From Anaeramoeba flamelloides (taxonomy: Eukaryota; Metamonada; Anaeramoebidae), in contig JANTQA010000015.1 of NCBI GenBank assembly GCA_027625915.1, positions 9,453,001 through 9,517,000 on the forward strand: a DNA stretch of 64,000 bases. Reading direction: 5' to 3'. The notes below the pieces were generated by a model, which did no database searches, was not told where the DNA came from, and saw only the letters and a list, made by a program, of their open reading frames with translations. Both the position numbers and the translations under genes were made by a program. Position 1 is the stretch's first letter; the number at the start of each line of letters is the position of its first letter. This document shows positions 23,458 through 35,867 of this stretch, one piece after another.

Positions 23458-26400
23458 GTAATAGTAATAGTAATAGTAATAATGGTGATGGTAATAATAA
23501 AAGTATAAATATTAATAATAAAAAAATAATAATACAAACAACAATCAAAAAAATATTGAAAAAAAATTTGAAAAAAAACCTTCAAAATTAAATTTACTTT
23601 TAAAAAATAACAATAACAATAAAAATAAAAATAAAAATAAAAAATCAAATAGTAGTAGTAAATTAGAAAATGCAAATCTCAATTTAAATACTAACAATAA
23701 TTGTACTACGAATAGTAATAACAATAATCATAATAATGTTACAAATAATAGCAATAATAATGCTATTATTATTAATAATGGTAGTATTAATCTGAATAAT
23801 AATACAAATAATAATGACATTTCTGATATCAAATATAACATTGATATTGATAATAATAATAAAAAGGAAAAACAATTTTTACCGATATTTAAAAATTATG
23901 ATTTCTTTTTAGAATATAACAAGAAATATTTAAAAAATATAAATTTTAAAGTGTTATTAGCCAAAAACAAATCAAGTTTTTTTTTATCAATTTTAATACA
24001 TTCCATTATTAACAATCCTAAGAAATTTATTGAACAAAAGCAGATCTCAAAATCAAAACTAATTTTTCTAATTTTACTTCACATTAGTTCGGCTTATAAT
24101 GAAAATAGAATTTTAATTCATAAATTATTGAATAATTTAATAAATAATCCAAATCATGATTTACATCCAGGTAAAAAATGCTTGAAAGCCCTGTCATCTA
24201 TTTCTAATTTGAATTATAATGTTTATTATAATTTTGCTTTATTATATTCAAAATCAATCAGTCAAAAGTTCCCAAAAATCACTTCAAATATTTTGGAAGA
24301 AACGAGTTATTATTTAAATTTTTTAGATACACCACAAAAGATAAATTTAATTGGGCTAATAAAATACTTTTTATATAATTTTTCTCATTTTGTTGAAATT
24401 TCAAGAATGGATATAATTAATCAAATTTTAAATCATTTATTTAATATTTCTTTAAATTGCTTTGAGGATCAATTATTAAATAATCAATTAATAAATTTTT
24501 GGAATTCTTTATTAAAAGTGCCAAATAAAAAACAGAAGAATGATAAAAATAAAAAAGTTAATGTCAATGAGAAGAACAAAAATGAAAATGATCATCATAA
24601 AGAAGAATTACAAGAAACAATTTTATTTTTAATTTATAAATTTTTAATTGAAACTTTAACAAACGAATTGGAAAAAAATCAATTATTTAATAATGAAAAC
24701 TTTGATGATCATGAATTAGATACAAATACTACTTTAAATTCATATTCTGAATTTTCTCAAGAATCTTGGAGTAGTGAAAAAACTGATTTAAACCTTTCAG
24801 ATAATGAAGACTATTCATTTAATCAATATAAAGAAAAGATTGAAAAAAAAAGAAAAAAAAATTCTTTTAATAATTTAAATACCTTTAATCATTATAATAC
24901 AAACATTGATAATAATAATAATGGTAATAAAAATGGTAATAATAATGGTAATAATAATGGTAATAATAATAATAATAATAACAATTTTGATATAATTACA
25001 AATAAAATTATTAATTTGGTAAAAATGATCTTTTTAATTTTATCTAGAAACAATACAAAATTTACATTAACTTTTTTAATTAACCAATTAACCACTTTTC
25101 ATCAAGCACCAAAATTAAATGAAAATTATTTAGAATGGATCTTAGATAAAGACTACTATATCCAAAAACATCAAAATTCAGCTTTATTAATTTTGCCAGA
25201 TATTATTTATGAAAATGGTGAAGAATGCTTAAAATACTTACCAATTCTTTTACATCATTCCCTAATAGATGATCAAAATAATTTCAAAGAAATTAAGTCT
25301 AGTATACTTTGCTTTTTAATTCATTCATTGGGTATCCGTTATGCAAAAAATAAAAAATCTTTATTAAATGCTAAAAATGTTTTAAATTCGTTCTATCTAG
25401 ATCCTTGCACAATACAATCTTTAAAAAATAATTCCAAATTTATTCTCTATCCTTTAGAAAAAGATTTAGATTTTGAAAAACAATTACAATTAAAAAAAGA
25501 ATCAAATAATCAAACATCATTGAATCAACCTAACCCACAAAAATTTGAACAAGTTGAAGAAGAAGGTTTTATTATTGTAAGAAAAAAAAATCAAAATTTA
25601 ATGAATGAAAAAAAAAATAATAATTTAAATTTAAAAAATTCATTAATAGATTCGAATTTTAATTGGAATGATAATATGAATAATATATGTAATGATTTTA
25701 ATATCAATGAAAATAAAAATGATGATGATGATAATGAAGGAGAGGAGGATAATTATGATAATTATGATGATGAGAATGATGAAGAAGATGATGATGATAA
25801 TGAGGATATTGAAAAAGAATTAGTTGAAGAGGATAGTGATGGTAATAAATTACAGAAAAAAAATAAATTAGAGAAAAATGAATTGGAAATTAAAATTAAA
25901 AAAATCTTGTCGGTTTTTATTAATTTTAATCCTAATTTGATAAAAGATTGGTCAAAATTAGCTTTCTCTTGGGCAATAAAAACAGGAAGAGAATCTATTT
26001 CAATAAATTCTTTTAATGCCTTTTATGCTTTAAATAAAGAATACAACCTTAAAATGATTAAAAAATTATGTTTAGTTGCAACTGTCACATTAGAGCACAA
26101 TATAAACATCTTTACAACAATTATTAATATTTTTATCAAAATAATCAAATATCATTCAAATCAATTCACAAATATTTTGTCTCTCTCCTTATTTTCAAAT
26201 ATTGGAATCACTTTATTATTTACATCATCGGAAAAATTATTTCTTCAAGGATTAGACTTGCTAAATTTAATTTTTAAAAAAAATTTATATTCCAATATCC
26301 AATTAGCTAAATTTTTACAACCAATTTTAACATATGAAATTAAACCTTGGGAAATTTACGATTGGACAGATGAACAAAGAATGAAACCTAGAAAAGGAAT

Positions 26401-27195
26401 TACTGTTAATAATTTTTTAATAAATAATAATAATAATAATAATAGTAGTAGTGGTAGTAGCAATAATAATGTTCCAATAAATTCAATATCTTATTGTGGA
26501 ATAAAAACAAAATTAAATTTATTAAATAAAAATGAAAATAAAGCAAAAAAAAAAAGAACAAAAAAAAAAAAAAAATAAACTAAAAAACAAAAATAAAAAT
26601 AAAAATAAAAATAGAAATAGAAATAAAAACAAAAACAAAAACCAAGTTAAAAATCAAAACAATTCTAAAAATAATAAAAAAAAAAATAAAAAACAAAATA
26701 ATTCAAAAAATACTAAAAAAAAAAATAAAGCCGAAATTAATTTAAATTTATTTAAAGAAAATCATAAAACAATTTTAAAAATTAAAACCAAAAAAAATTT
26801 TGTTAATCACAGTTTTAATGAAAATTCAGATTCTAGTTTTAATAGTAATTCATTAAAAAGTTCAAAAATCAATACCAGTATACATTCCAATTCCAATTCC
26901 AATTCAGAAAATAGTTATAAATCAAAATCTAATTCTAGTTCAGAAAATAGTAATACATTAAACACAAGCTCAGTTTCGAGCTCAATCTCAACAACGAATT
27001 CTAATACCAACACTAATAGTATTACAGGAACAAATATAACTAACAGTTCAAAATCTAGTAACGAGTCTAATATAAGCCTTGATTCCAATTCAGAAAATGA
27101 TCCTTTTTCTAAATCAAAAGAAAATTTTAATAAAAAGAAGCACAAAGAAAATGATGATGATCATGATGATGATGATGATAATAATAATAATAATA

Positions 27196-27236
<41 letters not shown>

Positions 27237-28424
27237 AATGATAACGATGATGATAATGATAATGATAATGATTCAAATTCTGAATCCTCGAATAATGGGA
27301 AAATTAAAAACAAAAAAAAAGTTAATTCATTAAAAAAAGAAAACAAAAGCAAAAAGAAAAAAGAATTAAAAGTAACAGGATCTAAAAAAGGTATCTTTGG
27401 TAATAGCCCCATAAGAAGTGAATTAAAAGGTATACCAGTTGATTTTTTACTGGCAACAACATTATGCAAAGGGTTTACTCGAAATATTATGTTTTCAAAA
27501 ACCTTTTCATTGTTGAAAACTTTTGTTTTGTCTTTTGAAGATTATTTTAGTTCTGATAATAATCATCTCAATTCTTTCCTTCTATTAATATTGTCTTTAA
27601 GAGCTTTAACTAATAATGGAAGATTATTGGCACAAAAGTATTTATTAGAAATTAAAAAAAAAAAAAATCAACAAAAGAAAAAACGAGATAAGGATAAGGA
27701 TAAGGATAAAGATGAGGATAATGATGAAGATAAGGATGAAGATAAGGGTAAGGATAAGGGTAAGGATAAGGATAAGAATAAGGACAAAGGCAATGATGAT
27801 GATGATGATGATGATGATGATAAAGAGGAGGATGACGATGATGAAAATGAAAAAGAAAAGGGAAAAAATATTTTTGATGATTTTTTGGAAATTTTTAAAA
27901 TTAAAAACAAAGATCAATTTTTATCAAAATTTTGGAAATTATTCGAAAAAAACTTTACAGGCCAATATCATTTTTCTTTTGTTCTGAATACAATAATGGT
28001 ATTGTTAAGGGAATTTGATGAAAATATCGACAGCTTAAGAATATGTTGCTTGCAATCTCTTCCACACTTTTTGGTCTCATATGGATTAAATTGGACATTA
28101 GACGAGTTTTTAAATTTATTATCATGTGTTCAATTCCTTGGTTATTCAAAAAAATCAGAAGTTTCGATCCATGCTGAAAAAGTTTACAATTTCTTGTTTG
28201 TTTTCATCCCGCAAATAAATATGTACAATATTCATTCTTACCTAGACCCTGTACCCACATTTGATGATTTAAGAAATTTAGTTAAACAATACGACAAATC
28301 TAGAATAGTTGTATTTAAACGTTTCCAACAAATTTGGATGCCTTATCAAGACAATGATTTCTTTAGAAAAGTTTATCATAAAATGAGAGAAAATTTACAA
28401 AACATTAATATTAATGAAAATTAA
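18714..28424 (+). CDS. FRY: Furry (FRY/Tao3/Mor2) family protein, main exon
   Basis: About 3,240 codons. Family blocks in order: IKYLARECLGIFSIFDNHF (family AdLYAEviGvLAqsrF), LISYERSLQSLYFN, RTKLQLFSYKCLLNLISFS (family RKKHSLALYPLVTCLLCVS), then helical repeats. Further on come RMDIINQILNHLFNISLNCF with FWNSLL (family VLnNLfYmT ... LW), YLPILLHHSLI, and WSKLAFSWAIKTGRESISIN with SFNAF (family W.eAL.WATSC..RH.A.RSFQ), and a C-terminal region from about 27430. Between blocks are KE-rich (19.9-20.1, 21.2-21.6, 27.7 kb), Asn-rich (19.4, 23.3, 24.9 kb) and Asp-rich (27.2 kb) repeats. The frame changes three times: in an A20 tract near 21440, an A7 tract near 23523 and A-tracts near 26550-26575. 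Each time it continues with the same kind of repeat. Stop TAA. The match to Furry is by motif and order; this is the longest family member I can recall. Confidence 0.8.
19418..19472 (+). repeat. CAA/AAT triplet repeat encoding poly-Asn
   Basis: An AAC triplet run followed by AAT triplets gives more than 20 consecutive Asn codons in the Furry exon. The reading frame is preserved through it. Confidence 0.8.
23313..23490 (+). repeat. AAT/ATT triplet repeat encoding Asn/Ile-rich stretch
   Basis: Long run of AAT with interspersed ATT and AGT codons, encoding Asn with regularly spaced Ile then Ser. It lies just upstream of one of the Furry frame changes. Confidence 0.8.
27158..27276 (+). repeat. 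GAT triplet repeat encoding poly-Asp
   Basis: GAT triplets with a central AAT patch encode an acidic Asp/Asn stretch in the C-terminal part of the Furry protein. Confidence 0.8.
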
Positions 28425-28505
28425 TATATATATATATATATCTGTTTGTGTGTGTGTGTGTGTGTGTGTGTTTGTGTCTTTGTTTGTTTGTGTCTGTGTG
28501 TTTAT
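28424..28505. repeat. (TA)n then (TG)n microsatellite after the Furry stop
   Basis: Nine TA repeats followed by an about 58-base TG-rich run, beginning at the last base of the Furry TAA codon, followed at 28512 by a 20-base A tract. It would lie in the 3' UTR. It is the only long TG tract in the window. Confidence 0.85.
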
Positions 28506-29290
28506 ATTGTAAAAAAAAAAAAAAAAAAAAACGATTTAAAAATAATATAATATTATAATTTTAAATAAAAATTTTTATTAATTATTTTATTGTACTATTT
28601 ATACATTTTTGAAATAATAATCCTTTTCATTTAATTCTTTTATCGATTACAACTAAAAATGTATACTTTTCCTTATTAAACTAAAAAAACGATTTTTTTT
28701 TTTTTTTTTTTTTTTGAGAAAAAAGATTCATGACTTTCTATTTTTTAATTCATAATTAATATAAATGGAAAGAAAAACTTTACATTTACTAAAATATTAT
28801 AATATTACAGATAAAGCTAAAAATAATTTCAGAATTTATTTATTGTACAAAATTAAGAAAAAGTAATTGAATGTTTAAATGTTTATTTCATGATCTTTGA
28901 AAATTTTCATTTGATATAAAAAACATATTGATAAAAAAAGATTGAGTTGATTATTTTTAATTTTGAAAACTCAAAGTGTTTTTTAGCCTGATTGAAAATG
29001 ATCTATTTTTAAAAACTAACATTTTCATTTGATTCACAAATGGGAAAAAAGTAATTAATGACTGATATCTTAATTCTTGTTATCCTTGAAAAAAAAAAAA
29101 TAATAATTTCTATTTCAATTAACTAAACTCCAAGTCAAAATTTTGAACCGACTAAAATTCAATTTTTGAAAAAAAAATCTTTTTAAATAAATTATATGGC
29201 AAATACCAAATTAAAATCATTTGCTAATTGAAATTTTAACACTTGTTTATAAATTACAATACCCTCAGAACAAAAAATAAATATATCAAT
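28506..29290. other. 3' flank of the Furry gene, no feature seen
   Basis: AT-rich with homopolymer runs (A20 near 28512, T22 near 28693). No gene or repeat family recognised. Confidence 0.3.
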
Positions 29291-29299
29291 ACTAAATTA

Positions 29300-30330
29300 T
29301 TGGTATGTTCAAAAATTTTGAAGATGGGCAGAACAAAGAAATGTATTAGTTAATTGTTATGGGTTAGGTGAAACCTCATCCACTCTGTTAAAGAGAGAAT
29401 TTTGAAGTGACTAATTTTGAGACTTCTAATTCAAATCGTATCTACAATAGAGACAGTCATAAGAAGTATTTGAATCCAAATTTAGTTTTCTGAAAAAAAG
29501 AAAATGAAAGAAAGAAAAGAATGAAGAGTGGAAAAAAATAAAAGCTTTGAAATAATTGTTGTGAGAGACCTGAAGTTTTCTGGGTTGAAATGAATTAGCT
29601 GAGAGGTTTTATTTTGTCTTGAGCTCCTTCTTTTTAAGTGTGTATTGAGTCACATTGACCAGAAGATATTTTAGGTGGTGCCATAGATTTCTTTTATATT
29701 TGTTATCCTCAATAATTCGTCTGTGTCTTTTTTGACTATTTTGTTTTAGTCAAAACTTTTGACTTTTTAGATTGGTTTTTTCGAGTGTTTCTGGATCTCT
29801 CATATTTTTCACAAGTCCCAAATAAAGTAGTCTATGTCATCATATTTTTTGTTGTAACATGGGCATAATTTGTAATTTACTCCCTTTTCCCTTCTCTATT
29901 TGTATCACTATTCAACCCAATACAAAAGGATTTGAGTTTTAATAATGTTGTTGATGATTTCCAGTTTCAGTAATACTGTTTTTCTTTGAAGTTTTCTGGG
30001 TAATCTTTAGGTATTTCTTCATTCTCCAGTTCTCTTCTCCTTTGGATGAATTGGATTTCTATTGTAGTTACAAACTTGGTAGGGGTTTAAATGGGCCTCT
30101 TTTATTCTATTTTCAGGTTCCAATTTAACGCTCAAACAAAATTAGTTTTCAAATTACTTCTTTTCAAAAATAAATTCTTACTTTGGAGAATCCGTAACAC
30201 TCTTTGAATATTCATTACTTGATCTTTTAAACTGACAACTTGGACGAAAAACATCAATTATATCGACCACATTCTGTCTGTCACAGGAAATACAACAAGT
30301 TTCAAATTTTGTTTGAATGAAGAACTTGTC
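29300..30330 (-). mobile_element. LINE debris, minus strand (zinc-knuckle remnants)
   Basis: Reverse-strand translation near 30310-30225 reads KFETCCISCDRQNVVDIID then VFRPSCQFKR, fitting the C-x2-C ... C-x2-F-x-R pattern of a LINE reverse transcriptase C-terminus. A second such pattern, KLCPCYNKKYDDIDYFIWDL, lies near 29870-29815. Stops in all frames between them show decay; the two knuckles may be two overlapping truncated copies. Composition is less AT-rich than the flanks. The 5' boundary is unclear. Confidence 0.4.
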
Positions 30331-30409
30331 GACTGTTTATGGGTAATTATTTTTCCATTTTTTGTTCGTCTGATTTTGCATCCGAAAAATATATTTCAGT
30401 TTTCTATTA

Positions 30410-31201
30410 ATGAGCAACGAATTACAAAACCTAATTATAGGAATTGATTTTGGAACTTTTGGAATTAATTTTGGTCATGGCTTCAAATCGGATCAGAATT
30501 TTAATACCCTTATTGGAAACGATTTAGATCTTAAAAAATATAATTCACAAAACATTTTAATCAAAGTGGTCAATGAAAACTATTCTGTAGATTGTGATGG
30601 CGACGCTGAAGAGATGTATGAAATGTATTTGGAAAAGGAAAAGGAAAAAGAAAAAGAAAAAGAAAAAGAAGAAGAAAAAGAAAAAGAAAAAGAAAAAGAC
30701 AAAGACAAAGAAAAAGAAATTATTGAGGTCTGTGAATTGTTTCGATCATTCCCAAAACAGATCCTGAATGGCAACGCAAATATTGTTTCTGTTAAAAATA
30801 CAAAAATAAAAAGGTTCAAATTCATAAAGCTTATAATGGATTACTATTCAAGAATAACTATTGAATCCATCCAAAGGATTTATTCAAAAAAGATCTTAAA
30901 GGAGAATATACAATGGGTAATCAATTTCCCGAACAAGATCAGAAACAATTCAACAATGCAGGAGGTTCTCCTTTCTTTTCGAAAGGCATTTGCAAAATTG
31001 GGCCTTATAAGTGATCTCTGTTCTGAACAACTTGCTTTTATATCAAGCACACAATCAACTACAATCAATTACTATGTAAATTATCATATGAAAGAAGAAA
31101 AATCTGAAAATTCCGAAAGAATTTTTGTTCTTGATATTGGGTATAACAAAATTGATATTGGTGTTTATAATATTCAAAAAAGTAATAAATTAAAACCAAA
31201 T
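30410..31201 (+). CDS. HSPA12-like Hsp70-family protein, exon 1
   Basis: It starts with ATG and MSNELQNLIIGIDFGTFG, the phosphate-1 motif of the actin/Hsp70 ATPase fold. The order LFRSFPKQIL, WVINFPNKIRNNSTMQEVLL, AFAKLGLIS, then FVLDIGYNKIDIGVYNI follows HSPA12 proteins (F K..L, VPAIW..., AGL, lDcGGGTvDi). The phosphate-2 motif is degenerate: GYNK in place of GGGT. A Lys/Glu run (30630-30718) is inserted between phosphate 1 and the next block. The exon ends KLKPN before GTAACC at 31202, phase 0. Exons 1 to 3 encode 604 residues. Cytosolic chaperone-like or sensor role is inferred from family only. Confidence 0.75.
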
Positions 31202-32016
31202 GTAACCTTTTACCTTTCTTTTTCTTTTTCTTTTTCTTTTTCTTTTTCTTTTTCTTTTTCCTTTTCTGTTTCTTTTTCTTTTTCTTTTTAATCTTTTTAA
31301 TCTTTTTCTTCTTTTTCAATTGCAATTTCTCTATTTTTGGTAACTATTGGATTCGATTGTTATGTAAATACCATTTTGTTCACCTTAATATTAATTTTAA
31401 TATCAAATTTTGATATTATAGTCACTTTATGTTCTTGGATTTTAACAATACCTTTTTAAATTCTTTTTTCTTTTTTTCTCTTTTATTTTAATCCTTCTTT
31501 GAAAGAGTGAGACAAGAAAAAAGAATAAATAAGATCCTAACTAAAAGTTCGGTGATTCACAAAACAAATAATCAAGTTGTTTTCAAAAAGTGTGACAAAA
31601 AAAGGTTCCAAAAGTAGATCGTAAAATAATCAAGAAACGTAAAGAGACCAATTTTTATTCTTCTCTTAAAAATCTTTATTGAAACAGCTTTACAAAAGAA
31701 TTGGGTTGTATTAACAAAATTTTCAATCCATGAAAATTGAATACCACTATTTTCAAAAGTGAGGACTTTTGTAAAACTGTTTTCAAGTTTTCTATTTTTT
31801 GAAAATGAGGACTTTTTTTTTAAAGATATTCCTCAAGACTTTTCAAAAAAAAAAAAAGTTTAAAAAAGTGAGGGATATTTTTCATAAAAATCATTTTTTC
31901 TGACTTTTCAATTTTAATAAAAGGAAATAAATAAATCTTTTGGAGACGATGTAAATGTTGGAGGAGGAACGCCTTTAAAAATTTTGATTCCTCACTTTTT
32001 TAAAAACCTAATGGTT

Positions 32017-32443
32017 TAAAACACTTCATATGTGCAAAAAGTGATGTCTTAATATTTTAAGTTTTTTTACTAAATTTGTCATTTATCCAAAAACCAAAAA
32101 ACTTTTCATATGCGCCCCGAGTGGTAAGGTTTCTTGTTAACAAACCTGAGGTTTTTAATAACTAAAAAAAAATTCAATTTAATGAAAGAATAAAAATGTT
32201 TGGGGTTGTTTTTGTGTTTTGATTTCTGAAAATTATTTTCGATTTTTGAATTTCTGTTTCTTCCCCAAACATTTTTATTCTATTATTAAATCGAATTTTT
32301 TTCTCTTAGAATCCCCAGGTTTTTTTGTCAAAAAAACTTTTCTCGTCGGGGCGTATCGGAAAAGTTTTTTGGTTTTTGGATAAATGACAAATTTGGTAAA
32401 AAAACTTAAAATGGCAAGACATCACTTTTTGCACATGTGTTTT
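32017..32443. repeat. 427 bp fold-back element J
   Basis: The left arm (32017-32190, with TGTGCAAAAAGTGATGTC and CATTTATCCAAAAACCAAAA) is repeated inverted at 32265-32443, ending GACATCACTTTTTGCACA then TGTGTTTT. Each arm carries a GC-rich spot (CGCCCCGAG, CGGGGCG). The loop is about 75 bp. Arms are nearly but not fully identical. Confidence 0.75.
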
Positions 32444-32739
32444 AATTTTGTCAATCAAAATTAAAAATATTTATAGCTTTTTGGAAATAACAAACTGAAA
32501 ATTTAAAAAACAATTTTTTTTTCCCTTTTTTGGATAAATATTTTTTTATCCTCCATAAAACTTCGAATGAATATGATTTAAAGATCTCCAAATTTTGAAC
32601 AAGAAAAAAATACCAACTTATTTTTTACCTTTTGAGGAAATAATTTTCTGAAAAAAACTTGAAATGTAGTTTTTTTTTATTGTTTAAGGGAGGAGTTTAA
32701 ATTCTTCTGGTTTTCACTTAGTTTTTTTTTTTTTTATTA

Positions 32740-33180
32740 TTATTATTTAAAAGAATTGAGTAAACTCTTTGATATCACTCTATTCTTTTAAAATTTGTAA
32801 AGGTGACATTAGTTTTTTTTTTAATTTTTGTTTATTAAACCAAAATTTTATTTTATTTTCTTTTTTATTTCAAAAATTTAAAAAAAAACTGCAGTTAGGT
32901 TTTTTTGAGTTTCCTATTTATTTAGAAAATCAATAGATTTTCGTTAGGTTTTTTTTACTTTAGAAATAAACCGAAAATTTATTAAAATTTTCGGTTTATT
33001 TCTAAAGTAAAAAAAACCTAGAACACTTCATGAATAAAATAGAAAACCTCAAAAAAACCTAGAAAACTTAACAGAATAAAACAGAAAACTCCAAGAAAAC
33101 AGCCGTTAGATTTTCCAGAGTTTAAAAGAATTGAGTAAAATCAAAGATTTTTCTCCATTATTTTGAATTCTGGAAAACCG
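32740..33180. repeat. hairpin-flanked palindromic element F, copy 2
   Basis: End hairpins at 32745-32805 and 33111-33177 (TTTTCCAGAGTTTAAAAGAA with its complement). In the core, AATAAACCGAAAATTTATTA and its inverse form a larger palindrome flanked by CCTAAC/GTTAGG motifs. Same layout as 12480-12890 and 47450-47890. Confidence 0.6.
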
Positions 33181-35099
33181 CTATTAGTTTTTTTTTATTA
33201 ATTTTTGAAATCAAAAGAAAATTTCAAAAATTATCTTTTGAGTTCAAAAATTAAAAAAAACCTAGCCGCTCTACGGCACTTTACAACACAACTGTTTATT
33301 TATATTGTTATTGATTTGGATAATTTTTAAATATTCTTGAACTTTACAACTTGGACTATTTTTTAATTGATTAATTCGATAATTATCTAATTCAATTTCT
33401 AATTTTTTTTAATTTTTTTGATTGCCAGTTAATATTTTCAAGATTCTTTTTCTCTAAAAGGAACAAACCTAATTAATCTATCAAAACCTAAGAATATTAA
33501 TTTTTGAATTAATTTAAATTTTCTTTTGTAAGGTAGTTCCAAAAAAGTGTGGAATTTTTTTTTTACATTTCATAAAAAATAATCTTTTTTAGTGATGGTA
33601 ATCATTAATCAAATATACAAAATTAACTTTAATATTTATACTGATTGAACTAACCACTTATCTAATAAATTCAAAACATGTTAGTTGAAATATACTCGAA
33701 AAATGAAAAAAAAAAAAAAGTACTTTTTTTGGTGAAAACAATGTACGACCAATTTCAATAAAAAACCGGAAATATGGAAAGGGTACAAATGATTTTTTAA
33801 ACAATAAAATGCAGTTATATGTCTTAATATACGGGGACAATGTTTTTTTTTAAAGAATTTTTTTTAATGAATATAGAATGCTAAATTTGATTAGAATATT
33901 GTTAAAACCAGCCCCCAATTCACTATTTGAGTTCGAAAAACCCCCATAATCTTTTACTTAAAATCGAAAAAAAATAAAAATATTTTCAACGTTTTAGTAT
34001 TTTGTAATTACTAAAATCAAAATCATTTCAAGATCAGTTAATAAGGGTTTGAGTTTGCTGTTTTTTCTTCCAAAATTCGAATAAATAAAGAAAACCATTT
34101 TATTTCTTTGTAAAAATGGAAATTTCATTTAAAATTTTTTTCTTAAAAAAATACAACTCCTGTTTTTTTGTACCGAGTGGAAAACACTCCACCAAAACAA
34201 AACAATTTTAAACCCAAAATTGAAATTAAACTATTCTTTCTATGTGTTGAGAAAATAAATTGCTCTTTTTTGTTCTTTTCTTCAACTAAAAAAAGATAAA
34301 ATATAATTACTACCAAACATTCAAGCTACAAACAGTTTTATTCCTGATGTGTATTTGTAATTTTTGAAATCCATTTTGTAATAAATAATCTCAAAAAGTA
34401 AATCTCATGAATGAAAATGAGTACCAAATCCCCGATGTCTATTATGGATTTAATTTTTGAATGAAAAATTTCACTTCTAAAAAAGCAATTAAACACGATT
34501 TTCCAGTCTTACTCTTCACCGAATTCTGTTTTATCCTTTAGAATTCGAAATTAAAATGATTGTTTTCCAAAAAAATTATTCCAAAAAAATAAAATAAATA
34601 ACCTTCTTATTTTTCGAAAAATCGTAGTATTTCAAGACATTTAGTTTTTTATTACAAATCTATTTTGTATCAATCTCTTATGATCAAAAAACCGAGTATC
34701 TAAGCTTTTTTAACCATGTTAAATTCAAATTTTAATAAGTAACTCTTCATTCAATCCCAAATTAATAGATTTTTAATTATGTTTCCATTAATAAGCAAAA
34801 AATGTTTTCAGTTTTTTATCTTTGAATTTTTTTCTTTATTAGTTTATTGATCAACAATTCCCATTCAATTTTTAATAATAGCATAAGAGTGAATATTATT
34901 TTTGGTGTCAATTACAGGAAATTAGAAAAAATAAAAAATACCGAAATTGTAGCGAAAGACATATGTTTTTAATTATATTGTAAATTTTCTTGAGATTATA
35001 CAAGTTATGGAAATGATTTTTTCGATCAAAAAGAAAATAATAAACACCAATTTTTACACATAAAAAATATCAGATAAAATCGAGATCAGAAATTTTAAT

Positions 35100-35860
35100 A
35101 AATTTTATTTATGCAATACAATACTAAGAAACAAATTGAATTATTATCAAGAATCTATAAATGGTGGTTAATGATTTTATATATTTAAATCCTTTTTTGA
35201 AGAATGGATTACATAAATATATTTTAAAATAAATTTGCCCCACTTTCTTGGAAATAGCTTAGATTGTTATCTTTACTGAATCAATTTTTGCTTCCGCTTT
35301 ATAAATAAGACTTGGTGAATGTGGATTAATTTTTAAGACAAATTTTGTAACTTTTTTTATTGATCCAGTAATCTATTTCTTTAAAATCGTTTTCTGTTTG
35401 ATCAAATATTTCCAATCCATATAATAGTTGAATATGTAAAACGGCTTTAAAAAAATGAATTTTAAATACATTGGAGAGATTTTTTTGTTGTAGGATATTG
35501 ATTAATTTTTTGAAATTCGTCCTAACTTTATCAAGTTTAAACTTTAAATGAGTGTTTTTATCTAAAGAAACCCCAAGATATAGATTTTCTTTAGGATTGA
35601 AAGTTGTTTTTTTATTATTCAGATTCATTCCAAAATCTCTTATAATTTTAAAGATTTATAATAGTTGAAAATTGATTTGTGTCATTGATCCTTCAATATC
35701 AAAATCAAATCATCAGCAAACATTTGAACAGGTCAAGCAAGTGATTTAATTTTTTTGTCTAAAAAAAAATGAAAAATAAATCTAAACAATAAAGGAGATA
35801 ATGGGTCTCCCTGATAAAAACCTAATCCTTCTTTTGAATAAAAAAATTAAAATTTAAATA
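35100..35860 (-). mobile_element. LINE fragment with reverse transcriptase motifs, cut by element H
   Basis: On the minus strand, GLGFYQGDPLSPLLF (QGDPLSPLLF at 35813-35784) is the RT motif preceding the catalytic box, FADD (35720-35709) is the catalytic box, and the open frame 35628-35326 reads MNLNNKKTTFN then LYLGVSLDKN, the LINE thumb motif YLGV. The piece further 3' (35340-35100) has relatives on the minus strand at 52470-52308 and 50929-50580. Frame breaks between the motifs show it is dead. The QGDPLSP/YLGV combination points to a non-LTR element. Its 5' part ends abruptly at the border of element H. Confidence 0.75.
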
Positions 35861-35867
35861 TATATAA

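Noticed and set aside
23300-23500. Regular AAT/ATT repeats resembling a repeat array such as CRISPR or a minisatellite
   Set aside because: They are in-frame Asn/Ile codon repeats in a coding exon with no unique spacers.
28424-28505. TA/TG run as a possible regulatory or telomere-like repeat
   Set aside because: It is an ordinary dinucleotide microsatellite in the 3' flank; no telomeric unit is visible.
35784-35813. Possibility that the reverse transcriptase piece belongs to an LTR retroelement
   Set aside because: QGDPLSPLLF followed by FADD and YLGV is the non-LTR pattern; no long terminal repeats, protease or integrase were seen.
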